A stretch of DNA of 8,969 nucleotides from Thermoplasmata archaeon (GCA_030673205.1 DAOVJP010000038.1:1-8969); one strand, 5' to 3'; positions 1 through 5,357 are shown, numbered from the stretch's first letter. Notes: a model not told the origin generated them from the sequence alone. Program-made: numbers and translations.

Positions 1-303
1 CAGCAGCAGCGGTTGTGCATCGCCCGCGCCCTCGCAATTGAGCCAGAAGTTATTCTTATGGATGAGCCGACATCGGCCCTGGACCCGATAGCCACAGGGA
101 AGATAGAGAACCTGATCAACGTGCTGAAAAAGGATTACACCGTTGTGATAGTCACTCACAACATGCAACAGGCGGCTAGAATAAGTGATAACACCTCTTT
201 CATGTATCTCGGAGAGCAGATAGAATTCGGGGAGACCCAGCAGATATTCGAGAACCCACAGAAGGAGATGACCGAGCGATACATCACAGGAAGATTTGGA
301 TAA
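1..303 (+). CDS. pstB: PstB, phosphate ABC transporter ATP-binding protein (C-terminal 100 residues)
   Basis: This is the ATPase subunit of the high-affinity phosphate importer PstSCAB. It powers uptake from the cytoplasmic face of the membrane. The reading frame is open from base 1, so the start, Walker A and most of the LSGGQ signature lie upstream of the window. Visible in order are the tail of the signature (QQQRLCIARAL), Walker B (VILMDEP, with the catalytic Glu at about residue 22 of the fragment), the D-loop SALD, and the H-loop in VTHNMQQAAR (His about residue 53). The MQQAAR stretch and the ending YITGRFG are typical of PstB rather than of other ABC ATPases. The gene ends with TAA at 301-303, 9 bp before a potential phoU start, which fits the usual pstB-phoU operon. 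Confidence 0.95.
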   Translation, partial: QQQRLCIARALAIEPEVILMDEPTSALDPIATGKIENLINVLKKDYTVVIVTHNMQQAARISDNTSFMYLGEQIEFGETQQIFENPQKEMTERYITGRFG

Positions 304-308
304 GGTGA
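304..308 (+). promoter_or_regulatory. Shine-Dalgarno of phoU
   Basis: GGTGA directly follows the pstB stop. Two consecutive in-frame ATGs follow, at 310 and 313. Spacing is 1 nt to the first and 4 nt to the second, which favours translation from 313. Confidence 0.6.
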
Positions 309-312
309 TATG

Positions 313-984
313 ATGACTGAGAAATTTCATGACGAACTTGCGGAACTGAAGATGGACGTTGTCAGCATGGGCTATCTGGCTCAAGAGATGCTGAACGACG
401 CCATGAATGCATTGAAGGATCAGAATGTGGGGTTGGCAAAGACCTTGGTCGAGAAAAAGCTCCAGCTTGAGCAGATGGACTATGATATAGAGGAAAGAGC
501 CCTGGTCCTTCTCACTCTCCATCAGCCTATGGCAGGGGATATGCGGACGATAGCCACGATACTGAAGATGATAACCTATCTGACCCGGATAGGGCTCTAT
601 GGAAAGGACATAGGAAAGATCGTCGAAATAATATCTGACAAGCCCCATGTCTCAAAGCTGGTCAACCTCCCCCGTATGGCAGATATCGCCAGTGAAATGA
701 TAAAAGATGTGATGGACGCCTTTGAGAACTGCGATATGAGAACCTGTAAATGCGAGCTAGGGGGCCTAACAGAATACAATGAACGAGATGACAAGGTCGA
801 CGCCTTGATGGACTCGATCATACGGGAATGCCTGACCTACATGATGGAAGACCCGCACACCATATCCCAATGCACCCGATATATCATGGCTGCTAGACAT
901 CTTGAGAGATGCGCAGACCACGCCTGTAAGATGGCTGAGAAGACATATTACATGATCACGGGGGAGAGGGTGGAAGTAGACTAG
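313..984 (+). CDS. phoU: PhoU, phosphate uptake regulator
   Basis: PhoU is a cytoplasmic all-helical protein that restrains the Pst transporter and, in bacteria, couples it to phosphate signalling. The product is 223 residues, normal for the family. It shows the two-fold arrangement of PhoU helical bundles. The first repeat has an E/D-rich helix (MDYDIEERAL) followed by LHQPMAGDMRTI and RIGLYGKDI. The second has DDKVDALMDSII and the hallmark RHLERCADHACKMAE near residues 196-209; these acidic positions match the metal-binding helices of the family. The start at 313 is chosen over 310 because of GGTGA spacing; the difference is one residue. It follows pstB closely and is probably translated from the same mRNA. 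No obvious terminator follows, only a G-rich tract. In archaea the exact regulatory partner of PhoU is not settled. Confidence 0.92.
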   Translation: MTEKFHDELAELKMDVVSMGYLAQEMLNDAMNALKDQNVGLAKTLVEKKLQLEQMDYDIEERALVLLTLHQPMAGDMRTIATILKMITYLTRIGLYGKDIGKIVEIISDKPHVSKLVNLPRMADIASEMIKDVMDAFENCDMRTCKCELGGLTEYNERDDKVDALMDSIIRECLTYMMEDPHTISQCTRYIMAARHLERCADHACKMAEKTYYMITGERVEVD

Positions 985-1072
985 GGAGAAGGGGTAGGGG
1001 GTTCGATCGGAGGCGGGATTTGGGGGTGTGTGGGGGGGGAGGGGTGAGATGGAGGGAGGGATGTGGGGATGG
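984..1072 (+). repeat. G-rich tract with G-quadruplex potential
   Basis: The plus strand carries at least ten runs of three or more G in about 90 bases, including G5 at 997-1001, G5 at 1022-1026, G8 at 1032-1039 and G4 at 1041-1044. The segment 1022-1044 alone fits the four-run, short-loop pattern for a G-quadruplex. The minus strand is correspondingly a pyrimidine tract. It lies between phoU and archease. In frame with archease it can be read as a Gly/Trp-rich extension, which I regard as non-coding. Confidence 0.75.
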
Positions 1073-1084
1073 CATACAAGAACC

Positions 1085-1092
1085 ATCAAATA
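1085..1092 (+). promoter_or_regulatory. Candidate TATA box for archease
   Basis: ATCAAATA lies 23-30 bp before the archease ATG at 1115. There is no Shine-Dalgarno in the C/T-rich bases before that ATG. This spacing is what a leaderless archaeal transcript would show. The match to the TATA consensus is only moderate and the BRE is weak. Confidence 0.4.
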
Positions 1093-1114
1093 CCCTCTCG
1101 TGTCTCATCCCTCC

Positions 1115-1522
1115 ATGCCCTATGAGATAATCGACCACACCGCGGACATAGGCATACGTGTCTTGGAGGAGACCACGGAAAAGGCCTTTGAAACGGCGGC
1201 CAGGGCGTTGTTCGAGTTGATCGTGGAAGGAACGGTCGAGATCAAGAGTTCAAGGGAAGTGAAATGTTCCGCCTCCGAGAAGGACCAGCTCCTGGTGGAT
1301 CTTCTATCCGAGCTCTTGTACATATTCGACGTGGAACACTTTGTCGCGGCCAAGGTGGACGCGACCATAACTAGTGGAGCGGAAGGGTTCGAACTCGTAG
1401 CAACACTTGGTGGAGAGACATTGGACCTAGCGAGGCACGATGTGGTGATGGAGGTAAAGGCCGCCACCTACCATATGCTGGAAGTGGAGGGGGGAAGGAT
1501 AACGGTATTGTTCGATATATAG
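1115..1522 (+). CDS. Archease, RtcB RNA-ligase activating protein
   Basis: Archease is a small cytoplasmic protein that activates the tRNA ligase RtcB, promoting its guanylylation and multiple turnover during tRNA exon joining and RNA repair. The product is 135 residues, the usual size. It begins MPYEIIDHTADIGI, the family's N-terminal signature with the metal-coordinating Asp residues, and ends in the conserved acidic FDI tail. Between these are the LFELIVEG helix and the segment DLLSELLYIFDVEHF, both characteristic. The start at 1115 is set by homology to this signature. In-frame ATGs at 1028 and 1049 would add a Gly/Trp-rich extension encoded by the G tract, which looks non-coding. No Shine-Dalgarno precedes 1115, so a leaderless mRNA is likely. 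RtcB itself is not in the window. The gene converges with aCPSF1, with 40 bp between the stops. Confidence 0.92.
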   Translation: MPYEIIDHTADIGIRVLEETTEKAFETAARALFELIVEGTVEIKSSREVKCSASEKDQLLVDLLSELLYIFDVEHFVAAKVDATITSGAEGFELVATLGGETLDLARHDVVMEVKAATYHMLEVEGGRITVLFDI

Positions 1523-1562
1523 ACAGATAGAACAGAAATAGTAGAGTAGGGGGTGCAGGAGT

Positions 1563-3470
1563 CTACCGGAAGCGTATGGTCTCCAGGTTATGTGGTGCTC
1601 TGGTCTCCATGCCGTACCTCTTGTAAAATGAGCTGGCCAGGTCCGAGCATTTGCTTTCCTCGCCATGTCCTACAAGCACTCGCTCCGGCCGGGGCTCCAT
1701 CGTCCCCACATAGGCCATGAGTTGCTTGCGATCGCTGTGTCCACTGAAACCGTCGCAGGTCTCCACGTCAGCCTGGATGTTTACTGTGAGCTGTCGTCCT
1801 TTGTCCATGAGGACCACGCTCTTCGCTCCACGTTGTATCTTCCGACCCATGGTTCCCTCGGCCTGATAGCCCACGAAGACCAGGGAGTTCTTGCTGTCAT
1901 CGGCCCATGCCCGGAGATATGACATGATGGGTCCTCCGTTCATCATGCCGCTGGTGGCCAGCACTATGCACGGTTCTGGGTCTACCAACAACTCTTCTCT
2001 CATCTGGCCGCTGCTCACGCGGTGGAATATCTTTGAAAGGAATGGATTCTCCCCCTTCTGGAATATCTGTGTTCGGAGGCTGCTGTTGAGGTATTCTGGA
2101 TAGGCGGTGTGCAGGGCGGTAGCTTCCCATATCATTCCATCAAGGTACACGGGGACCTTCTCCGTGGCTCCGGTCCGCATGAGCGTTTCTATTACCATCA
2201 TAACCTCTTGGCTCCGGCCAACGGCGAACACGGGAACCATGACCTTTCCCTTCTTCTCCAGGGTTCTTTTCATTATGTCATGGAGTTCGCTAGATGCCGC
2301 GTTCCTACTCGGCTGCATGTCCTTGTGCCCCCCATACGTTCCCTCAAGAACAAGGGTCTCTACCCGTGGGAACCGGTTGGTGGCGGCGTTGAACAACAAT
2401 GTCTTTTCGAACTTGATATCTCCGGTGAATGCCACGTTGTATAAGCCATCGCCCACATGGAAATGGACAACGCTAGACCCCAGGATGTGGCCAGCGTTCT
2501 GGAATGTGAGTTTCATATCCGGGGCTATGTCCGTGGTCTCGCCATATCGCAACGGGATGCAGTGTTTCACAGCCTCCCGTATGTGGTTTGACTCGTAAGG
2601 TGTCTTGGAAGTCTCCCCGAAGGATATCTTGATATAATCCAGCTGTAGGAGCACCATGAGATCACGGGTCGGAGGGGTGCAGTACACTGGGCCATCGTAC
2701 CCGTATTTGTAAAGGGCAGGGATGAGTCCAGAGTGATCGAGATGCGCATGGGTTAGAACTACGGCGTCTATGGAATCGAGGGGTTGGATCTCCGGAGCGC
2801 TCAGGTATGGAAAGCTGTTGGAGGAAGAAGGATCGATGCCGCAGTCTATGAGCACTTTGCTGTTCCGCGTGGAAAGCATGCTGCAGCTTCTTCCCACCTG
2901 GCGAAATCCTCCAAGAGTGGTCAACCGCACCCAGTTCTCTCCGTCCATGATGTCGCGGTTCATCTTCCTACCTACCCTTCTCAAGAACTCCTTTCTGTCC
3001 TCTTTCACAGTCCGCAGATATTCCCGTATCTCCGCCAGGGTCTTGGACGGTATGGGGGGTGAACGAACGACCTTGGGAGCCCATCCGGTCTGCCGTTTGA
3101 TGTCATTCAAAACAGCCATCTGCTTGCCCACGGCAGTGCCTGGAGATATGGCTTCCAGAGTGACCTCTCCTGTATCATCATCGAAATATACCCCGGTGAG
3201 TTCTGCATCTTCTGGTACAAGCTCCCTGATCGTTCCCTCGGCCTCTTCTGGATCAGTGAGCAAGCTCGGATGTGGTCTTACAGCAACCCTTCTTTTCAAC
3301 GCCTGCGCTAGTTTCCGCACTGTCTCGTTGTTATCAGCAAAGGCGTCTAGGGTCTTCGTGTATATGACCAACACTGGACCCTCGAACTCGACCTCGCTGA
3401 TATCGACATCTGAAGGAGTGGTCTCCTTGATTATGTCCATTGCTCTCTTTAATACACTCTCTGCACTCAT
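1563..3470 (-). CDS. aCPSF1: aCPSF1/FttA, KH and beta-CASP metallo-beta-lactamase ribonuclease, transcription termination factor
   Basis: This is the archaeal relative of CPSF73, known to cleave nascent RNA 3' ends and to terminate transcription genome-wide. At 635 residues it is full length. Residues 1-140 form the N-terminal KH-type RNA-binding region. The metallo-beta-lactamase fold follows, with HAHLDH at 241-246 (two-zinc site), His328 in AGHILGSS and Asp351 in FTGDI. The beta-CASP region carries Glu376 in LEGTYG (motif A), His578 in FSGHSD (motif B) and His602 in GHGEE (motif C). All expected catalytic residues are present, so an active nuclease is predicted. A GAGGGT stretch lies just before the ATG, closer than ideal. 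The gene follows psmB by 47 bp on the same strand, the arrangement also known in methanogens (MJ1237-MJ1236), and is probably co-transcribed with it. Confidence 0.96.
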   Translation of the reverse strand: MSAESVLKRAMDIIKETTPSDVDISEVEFEGPVLVIYTKTLDAFADNNETVRKLAQALKRRVAVRPHPSLLTDPEEAEGTIRELVPEDAELTGVYFDDDTGEVTLEAISPGTAVGKQMAVLNDIKRQTGWAPKVVRSPPIPSKTLAEIREYLRTVKEDRKEFLRRVGRKMNRDIMDGENWVRLTTLGGFRQVGRSCSMLSTRNSKVLIDCGIDPSSSNSFPYLSAPEIQPLDSIDAVVLTHAHLDHSGLIPALYKYGYDGPVYCTPPTRDLMVLLQLDYIKISFGETSKTPYESNHIREAVKHCIPLRYGETTDIAPDMKLTFQNAGHILGSSVVHFHVGDGLYNVAFTGDIKFEKTLLFNAATNRFPRVETLVLEGTYGGHKDMQPSRNAASSELHDIMKRTLEKKGKVMVPVFAVGRSQEVMMVIETLMRTGATEKVPVYLDGMIWEATALHTAYPEYLNSSLRTQIFQKGENPFLSKIFHRVSSGQMREELLVDPEPCIVLATSGMMNGGPIMSYLRAWADDSKNSLVFVGYQAEGTMGRKIQRGAKSVVLMDKGRQLTVNIQADVETCDGFSGHSDRKQLMAYVGTMEPRPERVLVGHGEESKCSDLASSFYKRYGMETRAPHNLETIRFR

Positions 3471-3517
3471 CTACCCTCACACTCTACGATCTCGAAACAC
3501 GATTTGTTCTAATAGCG

Positions 3518-4162
3518 TTATTTAATTTTGAGCTTGGAGATGCGCTTCTCTATGTCCTTTTCGTCCAGTTCCACGAACCCCTTCTCCAATGTTATGGAAG
3601 CTACGGATAAGCCATTTCCAGACGCGGAGTCTCGGCGCATGGCCACGGATATCGCTCGAATTGCCAGGTCTATACCAGCATCCACACTCATATTCGCCTT
3701 GAAGTAGTCTTCCATGATCCCATATACGTAGGGAGAACCGGAGCCGGTGGAAACATATTCGTCTGGAATAGATCCTCCAGCGGCATCCAAGGCATACACA
3801 TACTTTCCACTCTTGTCAACCCCTCCTATGAGGAGTTGGACCCAATATGGGAAATATCTTGAAGAACTGAGTATATTTGACAACAGGTTAGCCGCGCCCC
3901 CTACGCTTATGGGTCGGTTGTTCTTCATCTTGTAAAGTTCCACCTCTGCCCTAAGGTATTTAGCTAGCATCTGAGCATCGCCCACAAGGCCAGCCACTGT
4001 AAGTCCCAGGTGGTCATCTATCTTGAACATCTTCTGTGTGTTCTTATGTGCTATGAGAGTTCCCATGGTAGCCCTATGCTCTGTCGCTATGACCACGCCA
4101 GTCTTGCAAACCATGCCCACGGTTGTCGTGCCAGTCTTTACTGGATTCATTCCATCATTCAT
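3518..4162 (-). CDS. psmB: Proteasome subunit beta (20S core, catalytic)
   Basis: This is the proteolytic beta subunit of the archaeal 20S proteasome; fourteen copies line the central chamber. The precursor has 214 residues, with a short propeptide cut between Gly11 and Thr12 (context VKTG/TTTVG). Thr12 becomes the catalytic N-terminal nucleophile. Glu28 and Lys44 fall at mature positions 17 and 33, the standard catalytic partners. The STGSGSPYVYG motif near 138-148 and RRDSASG near 176-182 supply the remaining conserved Ser and Asp residues. Overall it closely resembles the Thermoplasma-type beta subunit. The ATG at 4162 is preceded by GGGGTG at a usable distance; an in-frame ATG at 4150 would still leave a propeptide. 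It heads a probable two-gene operon with aCPSF1. The alpha subunit is not in the window. Confidence 0.96.
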   Translation of the reverse strand: MNDGMNPVKTGTTTVGMVCKTGVVIATEHRATMGTLIAHKNTQKMFKIDDHLGLTVAGLVGDAQMLAKYLRAEVELYKMKNNRPISVGGAANLLSNILSSSRYFPYWVQLLIGGVDKSGKYVYALDAAGGSIPDEYVSTGSGSPYVYGIMEDYFKANMSVDAGIDLAIRAISVAMRRDSASGNGLSVASITLEKGFVELDEKDIEKRISKLKIK

Positions 4163-4234
4163 TCAACACACCCCAATTTAGGGAGAATTCACTCTCGATA
4201 AGAACACGAGAACATTAACCGCATAAACACCCCT

Positions 4235-4244
4235 GTATAAATAG
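4235..4244 (-). promoter_or_regulatory. TATA box of the psmB-aCPSF1 operon
   Basis: On the minus strand CTATTTATAC lies about 75 bp before the psmB ATG, predicting a start site near 4212 and a leader of about 50 nt. The TATTTA core recurs in front of the tRNA locus and the surface-protein gene, which supports it as the local TATA consensus. Confidence 0.6.
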
Positions 4245-4285
4245 ATTTCTTTAATAGGGAGGGTATAGGCGTAGTGGGGATAATT

Positions 4286-4323
4286 GGCCTTGGGGGAAAG
4301 CAAGCTTCCCCCGGCCTTTTTAT
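4286..4323 (+). terminator. Terminator-like hairpin with T tract, no obvious upstream gene on its strand
   Basis: GGCC and GGGGGAA pair with TTCCCCC and GGCC around a loop of about 7 nt, and TTTTT follows on the plus strand. That is the shape of an intrinsic terminator reading rightward. The nearest plus-strand gene upstream is archease, almost 2.8 kb away. On the minus strand the hairpin lies about 14 nt after the CAU tRNA and may instead mark the 3' end of that transcript, though no U tract follows it in that direction. Confidence 0.45.
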
Positions 4324-4336
4324 TACAAATAGAGAG

Positions 4337-4440
4337 TGGGCCCGACCGGATTTGAACCGGCGACCATCTGGTTTCCCAGATCCGACGGTGGTGTCGGAGG
4401 CATATGAGCCAGACGCTCCACCGAACTAAGCTACGGGCCC
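4337..4440 (-). tRNA. Intron-containing tRNA with anticodon CAU, probably elongator tRNA-Met
   Basis: The cloverleaf is complete. The acceptor is GGGCCCG with CGGGCCC and discriminator A; the D-arm is GCUU with GAGC; the anticodon stem is UCUGG with CCAGA; and the T-arm is GCCGG with CCGGU around UUCAAAU. After intron removal the anticodon loop is CUCAUAA, anticodon CAU. The mature RNA is 74 nt before CCA addition, and CCA is not encoded. It is not the initiator: pair 1-72 is G-C and the anticodon stem lacks the three G-C pairs. Elongator Met is favoured because this tRNA often carries an intron in Euryarchaeota. tRNA-Ile2, whose CAU is modified to read AUA, cannot be excluded from sequence. 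It lies downstream of tRNA-Asn on the same strand and has no clear TATA box of its own. Confidence 0.9.
4373..4402 (-). other. 30-nt tRNA intron at position 37/38 with bulge-helix-bulge splice sites
   Basis: CUCA of the 5' exon pairs with UGGG near the intron's 3' end, forming a 4-bp central helix. It is flanked by two 3-nt bulges, UAU and AAA, and the outer helix is the anticodon stem. Cutting after the second base of each bulge gives exactly the CUCAUAA loop. An internal UCCGAC/GUCGGA hairpin closes the intron. This is the canonical substrate of archaeal splicing endonuclease. Confidence 0.85.
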
Positions 4441-4452
4441 TTGGTGTGGTTT

Positions 4453-4536
4453 GAGGCAGACGCTCCGCGGCGATAGCCGAGGCGAGGAGGAAAACGGGGC
4501 GTTTTCTCTCCGGACCACCGAACTAAGCTACGGGCC
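4453..4536 (-). pseudogene. Rearranged partial copy of the CAU tRNA 5' half
   Basis: Positions 4515-4536 repeat 22 nt of the intact tRNA (4418-4439) exactly, covering most of the acceptor 5' strand and the D-arm. A hairpin-rich segment of about 48 bp then interrupts the D-loop. The sequence resumes with CAGACGCTCC (plus strand, 4457-4466, matching 4410-4419) and continues into GAGG, skipping the nine bases that hold the anticodon. There is no T-arm or 3' acceptor strand, so it cannot fold as a tRNA. It lies 12 bp upstream of the intact gene and would be part of the same primary transcript. Confidence 0.7.
4486..4511 (-). repeat. Strong hairpin inside the partial tRNA copy
   Basis: AAAACG at 4491-4496 and CGTTTT at 4500-4505 pair around GGG. 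GGAGG and CTCTCC extend the stem to about 11 bp with one bulge. A second small hairpin, CGGC-GATA-GCCG, lies at about 4468-4479. Together they make the insertion highly structured. Confidence 0.65.
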
Positions 4537-4580
4537 TATAGGGGGCTTGAGGTAGATCCTTGCGCATGGAAAGAGGATTT

Positions 4581-4656
4581 TGGCGCCGTCGACAGGATTC
4601 GAACCTGCGACCTGCTGATTAACAGTCAGCCGCTCCACCAGCTGAGCTACGACGGC
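4581..4656 (-). tRNA. tRNA-Asn (GUU), intronless, CCA encoded
   Basis: The cloverleaf is complete. The acceptor is GCCGUCG with CGACGGC, discriminator G as expected for tRNA-Asn, and CCA is encoded at 4583-4581. The D-arm is GCUC with GAGC. The anticodon stem GCUGA/UCAGC encloses CUGUUAA, anticodon GUU. The T-arm is GCAGG/CCUGU around UUCGAAU. It is 76 nt including CCA. It lies upstream of the CAU tRNA on the same strand, and the two may be processed from one precursor. Its 5' flank is an unusual inverted repeat that reuses the acceptor sequence. Confidence 0.96.
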
Positions 4657-4680
4657 TTTTCGCTAGCGCGAAACGCCGTC
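4651..4680 (-). repeat. Inverted repeat overlapping the 5' end of tRNA-Asn
   Basis: GACGGC at 4651-4656, which is the acceptor 5' strand of the tRNA on the minus strand, pairs with GCCGTC at 4675-4680. TTTCGC (4658-4663) pairs with GCGAAA (4668-4673) around TAGC. Twelve pairs with a single mismatch form a hairpin that would sequester the tRNA 5' strand in the precursor. Confidence 0.75.
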
Positions 4681-4713
4681 TACTCACAAACGTTCGTTTG
4701 CTCGTACGACGGC
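4675..4713 (-). repeat. Acceptor-stem-like hairpin in the tRNA-Asn leader
   Basis: Read on the minus strand, this element starts GCCGTCGTA, identical to the first nine bases of tRNA-Asn, and ends GACGGC; the following G matches the tRNA discriminator. Inside, TAC/GTA and CAAACG/CGTTTG extend the stem. It looks like the tRNA acceptor helix with the tRNA body replaced by a short hairpin. Its 3' strand is the same GACGGC that can pair with the true tRNA 5' end. Confidence 0.7.
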
Positions 4714-4832
4714 ATTTTGCTGTGTATCCGTTGTTTTGCGTGTGGCAAGGGGGTTTGCTGTTGTGTCATCAGTTGAATGGTGTTATCCTCTACTGATGCA
4801 GTATGGAGGAATGGGGCGATTAGGAAAGGGTG

Positions 4833-4846
4833 CTAAATAGTTTGCC
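4833..4846 (-). promoter_or_regulatory. Candidate BRE/TATA for the tRNA locus
   Basis: On the minus strand GGCAAA (4846-4841) is followed by CTATTTAG (4840-4833), predicting a start near 4808 and a leader of about 150 nt before tRNA-Asn. No better TATA box lies closer to either tRNA. The leader also holds a 7-bp inverted repeat, CATCAGT at 4767-4773 with ACTGATG at 4792-4798. I see nothing else in 4714-4851. Confidence 0.4.
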
Positions 4847-4851
4847 CTCTC

Positions 4852-5217
4852 TTATCTCTTCTCTTCCGCCTCTCGTTTTGCTACTTCCAGCATCCTCTCC
4901 ACGGAATGTATGGTGGCGTCCATTGATTTCAGTGCTGTTTTCAATCTAGCTAGGAAGGGGTAGACCCGTTTTGTGGTCATGGCTCCTTCGGGGGAGGGTT
5001 CGATAAGGCCGTCTTGCTCCAGTAGGCGGAGGGAGTATCTCACCTTATGTTGTGGATAGTTCAAGAGTTCAGAGAGGCGGATTATGCCTATAGGCTCGCT
5101 CTCTATGATGGCTTTCAACATCTCTACATGCCTTTGCATGAGCTCTATTTCCATTTCCATGCGGCTGGTTATGGCCGCCGTACTATCTGATTGTTTTTTC
5201 TTTCCTATATGGATCAT
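4852..5217 (-). CDS. Small winged-helix transcriptional regulator
   Basis: This is a 121-residue predicted DNA-binding protein. Residues 18-40 form an amphipathic helix rich in Glu and Met. Residues 48-72 are a helix-turn-helix with a plausible recognition helix (QHKVRYSLRLLEQDG) followed by a wing (LIEPSPEGAMTT). Residues 85-121 form a long charged C-terminal helix, likely for dimerisation. I see no ligand or metal-binding domain, so the effector is unknown. The pattern resembles small archaeal regulators annotated only as predicted transcriptional regulators; I do not assign a named family. The ATG at 5217 is preceded by a GGGGAGAAGG Shine-Dalgarno-like stretch. It is divergent from the surface-protein gene, with an inverted repeat over its own promoter that suggests autoregulation. 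Confidence 0.8.
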   Translation of the reverse strand: MIHIGKKKQSDSTAAITSRMEMEIELMQRHVEMLKAIIESEPIGIIRLSELLNYPQHKVRYSLRLLEQDGLIEPSPEGAMTTKRVYPFLARLKTALKSMDATIHSVERMLEVAKREAEEKR

Positions 5218-5267
5218 TTCCTTCTCCCCTGCTGAAAGATGCCAATACCACGATTACAGGCTTTAGC

Positions 5268-5284
5268 ATGTCACGTGATGACAT
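5268..5284. promoter_or_regulatory. Candidate operator of the regulator gene
   Basis: ATGTCA and TGACAT form a 6-5-6 inverted repeat that also contains the palindrome TCACGTGA (5271-5278). It lies between the TATA box and the expected start site of the minus-strand regulator. A second TCACGTG lies at 5340-5346, just upstream of the promoter of the divergent surface-protein gene. Confidence 0.45.
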
Positions 5285-5290
5285 ATAGCA

Positions 5291-5303
5291 ATTTAAACCT
5301 TTC
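5291..5303 (-). promoter_or_regulatory. BRE/TATA of the regulator gene
   Basis: On the minus strand GAAAGG (5303-5298) directly precedes TTTAAAT (5297-5291), a good archaeal BRE-TATA pair. It predicts a start near 5269 and a leader of about 50 nt. Confidence 0.6.
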
Positions 5304-5357
5304 TATTATGTGGCCAGACCATAGGGTGAACTACTTCTCTCACGTGCCCGCATGTGT

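Noticed and set aside
2770..3525. Open frame of 251 codons on the plus strand
   Set aside because: It lies antisense to the KH and metallo-beta-lactamase part of aCPSF1, whose motifs are complete. The Ser/Thr/Arg-rich product has no recognisable domain.
4441..4540. A split or permuted functional tRNA formed by the 5'-half copy
   Set aside because: No T-arm or 3' acceptor strand other than that of the intact gene is present, and the anticodon bases are missing, so the copy cannot make a tRNA by itself.
4767..4798. CATCAGT/ACTGATG inverted repeat as a C/D-box guide RNA
   Set aside because: TGATGA and CTGA elements occur on the minus strand, but not in the order and spacing of C, D', C' and D boxes. 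Only a simple stem can be supported.
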